Assembly (NCBI GenBank): GCA_023383035.1
Contig: JAHDYE010000010.1
Span: forward strand, 1-34,960
Direction: 5' to 3'
Origin: Burkholderiaceae bacterium
Lineage (GTDB): Bacteria > Pseudomonadota > Gammaproteobacteria > Burkholderiales > Burkholderiaceae_E
DNA length: 34,960 bases
The position numbers and the translations under genes were made by a program. Of the stretch, positions 7,884 to 15,723 are shown in pieces. A model generated the notes under the pieces. That model was not told the origin of the DNA. It searched no databases and saw only the letters and a program-made list of their open reading frames with translations. The stretch's first letter is position 1. Each line of letters opens with the position of its first letter.

Positions 7884-9041
7884 TCACTCGCGCGTGCGCT
7901 GCAGCTTCTCGCCCGCCACGCCGACGTCGCGGCGAGGATCGAAGTTGGGATCGTCGGTCAGCACGTAGCTGCCGTCGCGCAGTTGCCAGGCATGGTCGTA
8001 GTGCTGCGGCAGTTCGACGACGCCGCCGCTGCGGGGATCGCGATAGCCCTGCACCCCGCGGATCGTGCGCACCGTGTCCTTGTGCATCCGGTCCTGCGTG
8101 GCCTGGCCGGCGCGCCACGTTTCGTTGCGCATGCGCGCGGTTTCCTGCATCGCCTCGTTGCGGATCTCGCCGCGCCGCTTGATGTGCGCCAGCGTCTCGC
8201 GCGAGGACTCGGCCTGCATCCGTGAAATCTGCGCCTGGGTGGCCGCGTTCTCGGCTGCCATCTGCTGCTCGGCGGCATTGATGCGCGCCTGCCATTCGGG
8301 CGCGGTCTTCAGCGTCGCCCACATGAGGTCGAAGTGGCGCTGCGGCACCGGGCCGGATGCGCTGCGCCATCCCAGCACGCCCAGTGCGTGACCCTGCAGC
8401 GATTCGAGCACCTGCCCGTTGAGGCCGGCGAGCCGGGTCTGGCTGAAGGCGACGTTGGTCACCAGCAACTCGTGCATCTCGCGTTCGCCCTGGCGGTAGG
8501 CGATCAGCGCCTGGCCGCTGTCGACCCAGCTGCGCAGGCTGCCGCCGCTCCACTGGTTCTGCGCCGGCATCTGCGACTTGTCGGGCCGCGGCTTGTATTC
8601 CACCAGCCGCGCGCCCTTTCGATGACGGCCGATCCAGGAGCTCAGGTATTCGCGTGCGTTGCGAAAGCCCGCCTGCGGGCAGTCGCCGAGCGGCGAGCCG
8701 TGGTTCGTGGCGCCCCAGGCTTCGGGAAGCGCCAGCTCGATCGCGTCGCTGCCGTCGGGGGCGCTGGCCTGCAGCCGCAGCCCGTAGGGCTTGCCGCACT
8801 GGCGGCCGACGCTCCATCGCACGTCGCCGTCGTGTTTCCAGCCCGCCGGCACCATCAGGGTGGCGGCGACCATCGGCTTTTCGAAGCCTCTGGCGTCGAT
8901 GATCTCGGCGCGCTGCACGCGCAGCGCGTCGGCGCGTCCGGGTGCGGCCTGCGCCGGCGGCGATGCGCACAGCCCGACGAAGAGGGCTGCGCCGACGAGC
9001 GTGTGGCACGGCGAAGCCAGGGGATGTCTGTCGGGCGGCAT
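7884..9041 (-). CDS. Predicted periplasmic protein of unknown function
   Basis: I do not recognise a characterised family. The 385-residue product starts with a Sec signal peptide (hydrophobic LVGAALFVGLCA, cleavage near AQA at about 30-32). A globular part follows (residues about 40-240: MVPAGWKHDGDVRWSVG, two Cys near GRQCGK and GDCPQ). A charged, Gln/Glu/Arg-rich segment (about 245-330) is predicted to be helical or coiled coil. The C-terminal motif GVVELPQHYDHAWQLRDG then DDPNFDP resembles conserved tails of uncharacterised proteobacterial secreted proteins. The ATG has GGAG five bases upstream. It appears monocistronic. Function open. Confidence 0.78.
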   Translation of the reverse strand: MPPDRHPLASPCHTLVGAALFVGLCASPPAQAAPGRADALRVQRAEIIDARGFEKPMVAATLMVPAGWKHDGDVRWSVGRQCGKPYGLRLQASAPDGSDAIELALPEAWGATNHGSPLGDCPQAGFRNAREYLSSWIGRHRKGARLVEYKPRPDKSQMPAQNQWSGGSLRSWVDSGQALIAYRQGEREMHELLVTNVAFSQTRLAGLNGQVLESLQGHALGVLGWRSASGPVPQRHFDLMWATLKTAPEWQARINAAEQQMAAENAATQAQISRMQAESSRETLAHIKRRGEIRNEAMQETARMRNETWRAGQATQDRMHKDTVRTIRGVQGYRDPRSGGVVELPQHYDHAWQLRDGSYVLTDDPNFDPRRDVGVAGEKLQRTRE

Positions 9042-9096
9042 GCGCGCTCCGTATCAGGGTTGGATTCGGGATGCCATCGCGCCGTCCGGGCCGGCA

Positions 9097-9579
9097 CTAC
9101 TGCCTGATGTCGGCCCAGTCGGCCTGCGTGAGACTTTGCAGCTGCTCCGGCGCGAGCGCGAACACCGAATGCGGCGTCCCCGCCGCTGCCCATACGACGC
9201 GAAAGCGCTGCAGGTCCTCGTCGAGCACCAGCTTCACCGGACGGCTGTGCCCGATCGGCGCGACGCCGCCGATGGCATAGCCGGTCGCTTCGCGAACGAA
9301 GCCGGCGTCGGCGCGATCGAGCGCCTCGCCGACCTTTGCCGATACCTTGGCCTCGCTGACCCGGTTGTCGCCGCTCGCGACGACCACCACTGCAAGGCCG
9401 CTGCCGCGGCCGCGGAAGACGACCGACTTGGCGATCTCGGCCACCGAGCAGCCGATCGCGTCGGCGGCCTCGGCGCTCGTGCGTGTCGGCTGCTCGAACT
9501 CGACGACCGCTGCATCGACGCCGGCGTCATGGAGCAGCTGCGCGGTGCGCAATGCGGTCGGGTGTCGTGCGGGCCGCAT
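9097..9579 (-). CDS. YbaK/ProX-type aminoacyl-tRNA deacylase
   Basis: The 160-residue protein is a single YbaK/EbsC domain. It has the conserved Lys in AEIAKSVVF (Lys51) and the glycine-rich GYAIGGVAPIGH (100-111) lining the active site. These enzymes hydrolyse mischarged tRNAs in trans, for example Ala- or Cys-tRNA(Pro), and protect translational fidelity. The precise substrate among YbaK, ProXp-ala and related clades cannot be told by eye. A strong AAGGAGG precedes the ATG at 9579, unusually close. It is divergent from the aldo/keto reductase gene, and the 195-base gap between them holds both promoters, none of which I could define. Confidence 0.88.
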   Translation of the reverse strand: MRPARHPTALRTAQLLHDAGVDAAVVEFEQPTRTSAEAADAIGCSVAEIAKSVVFRGRGSGLAVVVVASGDNRVSEAKVSAKVGEALDRADAGFVREATGYAIGGVAPIGHSRPVKLVLDEDLQRFRVVWAAAGTPHSVFALAPEQLQSLTQADWADIRQ

Positions 9580-9774
9580 GGGCCTCCTTCATGGGAAACG
9601 GGACGCGAGTCGCCGCGGGCGCCGCTACCTTACGCCGGCGACGGGCTCCGCGCCAGCGGGCCGGCAGGAGCGCGCCGGCAGAGATCAGCCGGCAGGAGGG
9701 CACTTGGCGTATGGTTGGGACATCGTGCAGCATGCACAGGCGCGCTGCGCCGGACGAGCGGAAGGAGGGTCGGC

Positions 9775-10734
9775 ATGACGACGCGTCGGGAATGGTTGCA
9801 GCGGATGGCAGGCGGGGCCGGAATGCTGGCGCTCGATCCGCGCTCGGCGTTCGCCGCTTCGGCGGCGAAGGCGGATTCGATCGTCACACGTGCGATCCCG
9901 AAGACGGGCGAGCGGCTGCCCATCGTCGGCCTGGGCAGTTCGGCGACTTTCTCGCAGGTCGCGCGCAACGAAGACGTCACCGCGTTGCGCGAGGTGCTCG
10001 CGCGGATGGTCGAGCTCGGCGGCACGGTGTTCGACACGGCGCCCGCCTACGGCGCCTCCGAGGAGGTCGCGGGCCGCATCGCGCAGGAGCTCGGGATCGC
10101 GCAACGCCTCTTCTGGGCCACCAAGCTCAACGTCGCGGCGCGCGGCGGCGGTGCAGCCGATCCGGCGGCGGCGCGCAGCCAGCTCGAGGCCTCGTTCCGG
10201 CGCATCGGCAGGCCCGTGATCGACCTGATCCAGGTCCACAACATGGGCGACGTGCGCACCCAGCTGCCGATCCTCAGGGCGATGAAGGACCAGGGCCGCG
10301 TGCGCTACATCGGGGTGACGACCACCTTCGAGGGCCAGTACGACGAGCTGCTGCGCACGATGCGCGCCGAGCCGATCGACTTCATCGGGACCAACTACGC
10401 GATCGACGACCGCGACGCCGAGCGCACGATCCTGCCGCTCGCGCGCGAGCGGGGGATCGCGGTGCTCGTCTACGCACCGTTCGGCCGTACGCGCCTGTGG
10501 AGACGGGTGGCCGGGCGCGCCGTGCCGCAATGGGCGCACGAGGTCGGTGCGAGCTCGTGGGCGCAGTTCTTCCTCAAGTTCGTCGCCAGCCATCCGGCGG
10601 TCACGGCCATCACGCCGGCCACCAGCCGGCCGGCCAACATGAACGACAACATGGGCGCTGCAACCGGCCCGTTGCCGGACGACGCGATGCGCAAGCGGAT
10701 GATCGAGCTGGTCGAGGACCTGCCGGCGGGGTGA
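9775..10734 (+). CDS. Exported aldo/keto reductase
   Basis: A 319-residue aldo/keto reductase with an N-terminal export signal (MTTRREWLQRM, hydrophobic stretch, AFAAS near residue 28), possibly Tat-type. The catalytic tetrad is complete: Asp87 and Tyr92 in FDTAPAYG, Lys117 in WATKL and His155 in IQVHNMG. The barrel ends with an NADP-binding region including ITPATSRPANMNDNMGA. Start at 9775 has GAAGGAGGG upstream. Periplasmic AKRs of this type are common in Burkholderiales but rarely have known substrates. It lies immediately upstream of the regulated mutase operon but is separated by its promoter region, so it is probably a separate unit. Confidence 0.9.
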   Translation: MTTRREWLQRMAGGAGMLALDPRSAFAASAAKADSIVTRAIPKTGERLPIVGLGSSATFSQVARNEDVTALREVLARMVELGGTVFDTAPAYGASEEVAGRIAQELGIAQRLFWATKLNVAARGGGAADPAAARSQLEASFRRIGRPVIDLIQVHNMGDVRTQLPILRAMKDQGRVRYIGVTTTFEGQYDELLRTMRAEPIDFIGTNYAIDDRDAERTILPLARERGIAVLVYAPFGRTRLWRRVAGRAVPQWAHEVGASSWAQFFLKFVASHPAVTAITPATSRPANMNDNMGAATGPLPDDAMRKRMIELVEDLPAG

Positions 10735-10791
10735 TGCCCCGGAAGAACGTCATGCAACGCGATCGTCGACCGGTTCGGTGGCGGTTCCCGT

Positions 10792-10820
10792 CTCAGGCAT
10801 GCCAAAAGCGCATGGCTGAA
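10792..10820. promoter_or_regulatory. LysR-type T-N11-A box, site 1 (mutase operon)
   Basis: CTCAGGCAT, an 11-base spacer GCCAAAAGCGC, then ATGGCTGA: an interrupted dyad with T10800 and A10812 exactly 11 bases apart, the LysR consensus geometry. Nearly the same box recurs at 18984 and 30700. Its centre lies about 64 bases upstream of the start expected from the promoter candidate at 10835-10863, the usual place for a LysR recognition site. Confidence 0.65.
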
Positions 10821-10834
10821 TGCCTAACATGAAG

Positions 10835-10863
10835 TTGTAAGCCATCATGGGCGATGGAATCAT
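10835..10863 (+). promoter_or_regulatory. Candidate promoter of the B12-mutase operon
   Basis: TTGTAA (10835-10840) and AATCAT (10858-10863) are spaced by 17 bases and each match the sigma70 boxes at four of six positions. This is weak, as expected of an activator-dependent promoter. The transcript would have a leader of about 110 bases before the first gene at 10982. Confidence 0.4.
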
Positions 10864-10981
10864 CGCCGCCTGCAGGCGATCTGCCGCGACCTTTCCTGCC
10901 GGCGTTCGCGGACGGTCGACGAGCGGGGCCGCCTTGAATCCGGAGAACGCGAGGAGACGGTTTCTCATGGAGGGACGCACG

Positions 10982-11449
10982 ATGAGCGTCGAAGACCCGA
11001 AGGATCGGCCGATCCGCGTGCTGCTCGCCAAGCCGGGCCTCGACGGCCACGACCGGGGCGTCAAGGTGCTGGCGCTCGCGCTGCGCGATGCGGGTTTCGA
11101 AGTCCTGTACACCGGCCTGCACCGGACATGCGAAGAGATCGTGACGATGGCCATCCAGGAGGACGTCGACGTCATCGGGGTCAGCATGCTGTCGGGGGGG
11201 CACTACGCCGCCCTGTCGCAGATCATGGCGCTGCTGCGAGAGCACAAGGCGCAGGACATCATCGTCGTGGCCGGCGGGTTCCTCCCCGATCGCGAAGAAG
11301 TCGAAGCGATCAAGGCGCTCGGCGTGCGTGCCGTCTTCGACACGGACACGCGCATCGAAAGCGTGACGTCCCTTCTGCGCGATGCAGTCCGGGAGCGGCG
11401 TCGGGCGGCCGATGAAGCGATGTTCGCCGGCGGCTCGGCGCTGCGATAG
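10982..11449 (+). CDS. B12-binding small subunit of an acyl-CoA mutase
   Basis: This 155-residue protein is a single cobalamin-binding Rossmann domain, homologous to the C-terminal domain of methylmalonyl-CoA mutase and to HcmB/IcmB. The base-off/His-on motif DGHDRG gives the cobalt-ligating His23. SMLSGGH (69-74) and AGGFLPD (97-103) line the nucleotide-tail pocket. The usual FGPGT loop is replaced by FDTDT (119-123). With the large subunit at 13180 it would form a two-chain adenosylcobalamin mutase. I chose the ATG at 10982 (GGAGGG seven bases upstream); an ATG five codons earlier is possible. The ligase gene starts seven bases after the stop. Confidence 0.92.
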   Translation: MSVEDPKDRPIRVLLAKPGLDGHDRGVKVLALALRDAGFEVLYTGLHRTCEEIVTMAIQEDVDVIGVSMLSGGHYAALSQIMALLREHKAQDIIVVAGGFLPDREEVEAIKALGVRAVFDTDTRIESVTSLLRDAVRERRRAADEAMFAGGSALR

Positions 11450-11455
11450 CCGGAC

Positions 11456-13129
11456 ATGATCGAAACCATCCTGACGCCGGAGATGATCGACCGGTACACG
11501 CGAGCCGGTCAGTGGGGAACGCGGATCTGGCCCGATTTCATCGACGAGACGGCGCTGTCCTGGCCGGATCGCGTGGCGATCATGGATTCGGCGGGGCGCC
11601 TCTCCTACGCCGAGTTCAGCCGCCTGATCGATCGCCTGGCGGTGCGCCTGCTCGATCTCGGCGTCGCCAGCGAGGAGCGGTTCGGGATTCAGCTGCCGAA
11701 CTGGCGCGAATTCCTGCTGATGCGTTTCGCGCTGGCGAAGATCGGCGCGGTCTGCGTGCCTTTGCCCCTCGACTGGCGGGAAAAGGAAGTCGCGCACGTC
11801 CTGTCGGCGACCGAGGCTTCCGGAATCCTGGTGGCGCACGACTACCGCGGCCGCGGCTACCTGCGCGAGATCCTGGCCGCCAAGCCGCGGCTTCCTCGTC
11901 TGCGGTTCGTTCTGGCCGCGCGGCCGGCCGGCGAGGTGCCGACGGGCTGCCTGAATCTGGACGAATTGCTGCGCGATCCGGTCGAACGATCGAGCGGAGA
12001 ATCCAGGCTCGCCGCGGCGCGGCCCGGCGCGAACGACGTCGATCTCGTGGTCACCACGTCCGGCAGCACCGCGGCGCCCAAGATGGTCGTGCGCACGCCG
12101 AACTGCTTCATCGCGACGGCGCGGCAGTTCGCCGAGCATCGCGGCATGCTCGCAGGCACCGACGTCGTCGCCGGGCTCGCGCCGATCACGCGCGGCATGG
12201 GCTACTACGTGGGCGTCGCCGCGCCGATCCTGCGCGGCAGCACGATGGCGTTGCTCGAGCGCTTCTCCGCGGAGGAGGCGCTCGCGTGGCTCGCGAAGAC
12301 CGCGGCGACGGTGGCGGTTGCCGTGCCGACGCAGATCGTGAAGATGCTGCAGGTCGCGCATCTCGATCGCTACGACCTGCGCGCCCTGCGCATCCTCGTG
12401 AACGGAGGGGCCGCGATATCGCCCGGCATCGCCGAGGAAGCCGAGCGCAGGTTCGGCTGCGCCGTGCTCAGTGCCTACGGGTCGGTCGAGGGTGCGACGC
12501 CCGCGTGCACGGCCGTCGACGATCCGCCCGAGAAACGCTATCGCACCGTCGGGCGGGTGATGCCCGGCATGGAACTGCGTATCGTCGATGACGCAGGCCG
12601 CCCATTGCCGGCGGGAAGCCCGGGCGAGGTCGTCTATCGGGGTCCCGGCCTGACGCTGGGATTCTGGCGCGATGCGCAAGGGTACCGGGCGCTGCTCGGC
12701 GCCGACGGCTGGTTCCCGACCGGCGACCTCGGAGTCCTGGACGACGACGGCTATCTCTCGATCGTCGGCCGCAAGAAAGAGATCATCATACGGGGCGGGA
12801 TCAACATCAGCCCCTCCGAGGTCGAAGGCCTGCTGCAGGAGCATCCGGGCATCCGCGCCGTGGCGGTCGTCAAGATGCCCGATCCCATCATGGGCGAGCG
12901 CTGCTGCGCCTTCGTCGTGCCGCTGCCGGGCGCCGAGGTGTCGGTGCAGTCGTTGGCCGTGTTCCTCGAGCGGCGCGGCGTCGCGAAATACAAGTTTCCG
13001 GAGCGCGTCGAGTTGCGCGAGGAACTGCCGCTCACGCCCGATGGCGGAAAGATCATGCGCCGTGCGCTCGAGGACGAGATCGCCGGCATCGTCCAACGGG
13101 AAGCGGCCGGTCGCTCGAAAGCCGCATAG
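11456..13129 (+). CDS. Acyl-CoA synthetase (AMP-forming), cyclohexanecarboxylate/DHB-ligase-like
   Basis: The 557-residue ANL-superfamily enzyme activates a carboxylic acid with ATP and joins it to CoA. The P-loop is TTSGSTAAPK (200-209). AYGSVEGA, TGDLGVLDDDGYLSIVGRKK and the hinge/C-domain end PDGGKIMRRALE with the catalytic Lys follow. The opening RYTRAGQW resembles the start of cyclohexanecarboxylate-CoA ligase (AliA) and of 2,3-dihydroxybenzoate-AMP ligases. It lies between the two mutase subunit genes, so the acid it activates presumably leads to the mutase substrate. No carrier-protein domain is near, so CoA rather than a carrier is the probable acceptor. Confidence 0.92.
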   Translation: MIETILTPEMIDRYTRAGQWGTRIWPDFIDETALSWPDRVAIMDSAGRLSYAEFSRLIDRLAVRLLDLGVASEERFGIQLPNWREFLLMRFALAKIGAVCVPLPLDWREKEVAHVLSATEASGILVAHDYRGRGYLREILAAKPRLPRLRFVLAARPAGEVPTGCLNLDELLRDPVERSSGESRLAAARPGANDVDLVVTTSGSTAAPKMVVRTPNCFIATARQFAEHRGMLAGTDVVAGLAPITRGMGYYVGVAAPILRGSTMALLERFSAEEALAWLAKTAATVAVAVPTQIVKMLQVAHLDRYDLRALRILVNGGAAISPGIAEEAERRFGCAVLSAYGSVEGATPACTAVDDPPEKRYRTVGRVMPGMELRIVDDAGRPLPAGSPGEVVYRGPGLTLGFWRDAQGYRALLGADGWFPTGDLGVLDDDGYLSIVGRKKEIIIRGGINISPSEVEGLLQEHPGIRAVAVVKMPDPIMGERCCAFVVPLPGAEVSVQSLAVFLERRGVAKYKFPERVELREELPLTPDGGKIMRRALEDEIAGIVQREAAGRSKAA

Positions 13130-13139
13130 AACGTCGTAT

Positions 13140-13159
13140 TGCCGGCCCGCTCGCCGGCA
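13140..13159 (+). other. Intercistronic hairpin before the mutase large subunit
   Basis: TGCCGGC (13140-13146) and GCCGGCA (13153-13159) pair around CCGCTC in the 50-base gap between ligase and mutase genes. No T-run follows and a good AAAGGAG comes next. It may set transcript stability or ratio. Confidence 0.3.
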
Positions 13160-13179
13160 GGAAAGGAGTCGGAGACGGT

Positions 13180-14862
13180 ATGTATTCGGAGGAGTATCTG
13201 CGCAGGCTGCGCGCCGCCCGATCCGAGTGGGAACGCCGGCACGAAGGGGAGTTCCGCAGCGAACCGAGGGCCTACGGCAACGACTCGGGGATCTCCCACG
13301 AGCGCGTGTATACGCCGCTCGATCTCGCGGACAGGGGCTTCGATTACCTGGGCGACCTCGGGTTCCCCGGCGAGTTTCCGTACACGCGCGGCGTCACCGC
13401 GACGATGTATCGCACGCAGCCGTGGAAGATCAGGCAATACGCGGGGTTCTCCAAGGCCGCCGAAACCAACCGGCTGTTCAAGACGATGATCGGCCAGGGA
13501 CAGAACGCGCTGTCGCTGGCGTTCGATCTGCCGACGCAGCTCGGCCTGGATTCGGACGCGCCGCGCGCGCGCGGCGAGGTCGGCAAGGTCGGACTGACCA
13601 TCAACTCGTTCAGGGACTGGGAGACCGTCTTCGAAGGCATCGACGTCTCGTCGATCTTCGTCAACTCGGTCTCCAATGCCCAGGCGATCGTCACGCTGGC
13701 GATGCACGTCGGGATCGCGAAGAAGCAGGGGCACGATCCCAGGCTCCTGAAGGGCAGCCTGCAGAACGACGTCCTGAAGGAGTACATCTGCCGCGGCAAC
13801 TACATCTACCCGGTCCGGCACGGCATGCGGCTCGCGGTCGACAGCTTCATGTACTGCATGGAGCACCTGCCCGAGTACTCTCCGATCAACCTGGGGCAGT
13901 ACCACCTGTCGGAGGCCGGTGCCAGCCTGGTGCACGAAGCCGCGTTCGGGCTCGCCAATGCGATCGCCTACATGGACGAGGTGGTGCAACGCGGGGGCGA
14001 CATCGATCGCTTCGCCTCGCGCTTCTCGTTCGTCGTCTCGCAGGACCACACCGATTTCTTCGGCGAGATCGCGAAGCTGCGCGCGCAGCGCCGCCTGCTG
14101 GCACGCCTCGTGAAGGAGCGGTACGGCGCGAAGAACCCGGAATCGATGATGATGCGCGTGCTGAGCACCAACGGCGGCTCGGCGTTGTGCCGGCCTCATC
14201 CGATCGACAACCAGACGCGCAACGCCATCGCCTGCGTCATCGCGGCGTTGTCCGGCGCGCAGTTCATCGGGCTGCGCACGATGGACGAGGTGCTCGGCAT
14301 TCCGAGCGAGGAGTCGACGCTCGCATCGATCAGGACGCAGCAGATCACCGGGTTCGAGACCAACCTGATGAGCGTGGTCGATCCGATGGGCGGATCGTAT
14401 TTCCTGGAGTCGCTCACCCTGGAAATGGAGGAGAAGATCCGCGCCGAGATCGACCGGGTGCTGGAAATGGGCGGAATGGTCAGGGCGATCGAGAACGGCT
14501 ACGTCCAGCGCACGATCCTGGAAGACGCCTACGCGCAGCAGAAGCAGCTGGAGTCGGCGCAGCTCGTGCGGGTCGGCGTCAACAGGTTCGTCGCCGAGCG
14601 CCAGCCGAAGCTCGACATGAGGCCGTACGTCGTGGATCCGGGCGACGAGGCGGAGCAATGCGAAGCCCTGCGCGTACTGCGTGCGCAACGCGATGCGTCG
14701 CGGGTGGCGAAGGCGCTCGACGAGATACGGCGGGTCGCATCGTCGACCGCGAACGTCACGCCGGCGGTCGTCGAGGCGGTGGAGTCGTATGCGACGATGG
14801 GCGAGATCTGCGGGGCGCTGAAGGACGTCTTCGGCGAATACCGCGAACCCGGCATCTTCTGA
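13180..14862 (+). CDS. Adenosylcobalamin-dependent acyl-CoA mutase, large (catalytic) subunit
   Basis: The 560-residue protein covers the TIM-barrel part of the methylmalonyl-CoA mutase family and ends at GEYREPGIF like HcmA, with no B12 domain of its own. Family segments include FPYTRGVTATMYR, FDLPTQLGLDSD, QNDVLKEY and YHLSEAGAS. Tyr87 (in IRQYAGF) and Arg205 (in EYICRG) match Tyr89 and Arg207, which hold the free carboxylate in methylmalonyl-CoA mutase. HcmA has Ile/Gln and IcmA Phe/Gln there. The His328 and Gln330 positions are Leu328 and Thr330, and the following Gln-containing loop (AQFIGLRTMDE, 360-370) is shortened. So the enzyme probably rearranges a carboxylated acyl-CoA other than methylmalonyl-CoA. 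ATG at 13180 with AAAGGAG upstream. Confidence 0.93.
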   Translation: MYSEEYLRRLRAARSEWERRHEGEFRSEPRAYGNDSGISHERVYTPLDLADRGFDYLGDLGFPGEFPYTRGVTATMYRTQPWKIRQYAGFSKAAETNRLFKTMIGQGQNALSLAFDLPTQLGLDSDAPRARGEVGKVGLTINSFRDWETVFEGIDVSSIFVNSVSNAQAIVTLAMHVGIAKKQGHDPRLLKGSLQNDVLKEYICRGNYIYPVRHGMRLAVDSFMYCMEHLPEYSPINLGQYHLSEAGASLVHEAAFGLANAIAYMDEVVQRGGDIDRFASRFSFVVSQDHTDFFGEIAKLRAQRRLLARLVKERYGAKNPESMMMRVLSTNGGSALCRPHPIDNQTRNAIACVIAALSGAQFIGLRTMDEVLGIPSEESTLASIRTQQITGFETNLMSVVDPMGGSYFLESLTLEMEEKIRAEIDRVLEMGGMVRAIENGYVQRTILEDAYAQQKQLESAQLVRVGVNRFVAERQPKLDMRPYVVDPGDEAEQCEALRVLRAQRDASRVAKALDEIRRVASSTANVTPAVVEAVESYATMGEICGALKDVFGEYREPGIF

Positions 14863-14876
14863 CCTCGGACGAAACC

Positions 14877-15707
14877 ATGGCGCTACTGCGGCCCGACCAC
14901 GTTTTCGAAGACATCCTGTACACGAAGAAGGCGCACGTGGCGCGCATCTCCATCAATCGTCCGAAGCAGTTGAACGCGTTCACCGGCGATACCCTGCGCG
15001 AGCTGACTCTGGCGATCGAGGACGCGTCGCGCGACGACGAGATCGGCGTCGTCGTGCTGACCGGAGAGGGCGAGCGCGCGTTCTGCGTGGGCGGCGACGT
15101 CAACTGGGAAAAGGAAGGCGGGCTCGAGCGCATGGTGCTCGAGCCGTACTCGCTGCATGTCTCGATCTCGCGCTGTCCGAAACCCGTGATCGCGCGGGTG
15201 AACGGCTACGCCATCGGCGGCGGCAACCATCTCGCGTACTACTGCGACTTCACGATCGCCGCGGAGCACGCCGTCTTCGGGCAGAACGGCCCGAGGGTCG
15301 CCAGTCCGGCGAGCGGGCCGACGGTCAACTACTCGGCGCGCATCCTCGGACACAAGCGCGCGAGAGAGTTGTGGATGCTGTGCCGCAAGTACACGGCAAA
15401 GCAGATGTTCGACTGGGGACTGGTCAACGCGGTCGTCCCGCTCGCCGAACTGGACGCGGAAGTCGCTCGCTGGTGCGACGAGTTGCTGGCGCTCTCGCCC
15501 ACGTGCCTGCGCGTCGTCAAGGCGTCGTTCGTCGATGACATCGAACCGCTGTTCGGGGCCGGCGATTCCCTGCGCCGCCATATCCTGCGGCCGGATTTCT
15601 ACCAGACCGAGCAGCAGGAAGGCGCGCGGGCCTTCCTCGAAAAGCGCAGGCCCGACTTCTGGAGGGCTCGCAAGGGTTCGAGTCCGCACAGCGATGACGC
15701 GGCATAG
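14877..15707 (+). CDS. Crotonase-fold enzyme, BadI/MenB-like
   Basis: A 276-residue enoyl-CoA hydratase superfamily member. Oxyanion-hole elements are CVGGDVN (70-76) and YAIGGGNHLA (111-120). The stretch KPVIARVNGYAIGGGN, the FGQNGPR motif (134-140), the WMLCRKYTAKQ region and LDAEVARW closely follow BadI (2-oxocyclohexanecarboxyl-CoA ring-opening hydrolase) and MenB. However, the family's active-site loop with Asp-x-Gly-Tyr-Gly is here SPASGPTVNYSAR (143-155), without the Asp. It may therefore be a hydratase, or a hydrolase with altered chemistry. Start at 14877, 14 bases after the mutase stop. Part of the main operon. Confidence 0.88.
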   Translation: MALLRPDHVFEDILYTKKAHVARISINRPKQLNAFTGDTLRELTLAIEDASRDDEIGVVVLTGEGERAFCVGGDVNWEKEGGLERMVLEPYSLHVSISRCPKPVIARVNGYAIGGGNHLAYYCDFTIAAEHAVFGQNGPRVASPASGPTVNYSARILGHKRARELWMLCRKYTAKQMFDWGLVNAVVPLAELDAEVARWCDELLALSPTCLRVVKASFVDDIEPLFGAGDSLRRHILRPDFYQTEQQEGARAFLEKRRPDFWRARKGSSPHSDDAA

Positions 15708-15723
15708 ACCGGGAGCGGCGACG

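Noticed and set aside
10847-10981. Longer N-terminus for the B12 subunit starting at 10847
   Set aside because: The extra residues match no part of the B12-binding family, lie next to the predicted promoter, and good ribosome sites precede the later ATGs.
13180-14862. Mutase as 2-hydroxyisobutyryl- or isobutyryl-CoA mutase
   Set aside because: The Ile/Gln or Phe/Gln pair that marks those enzymes is absent; Tyr and Arg of the methylmalonyl type are present instead.
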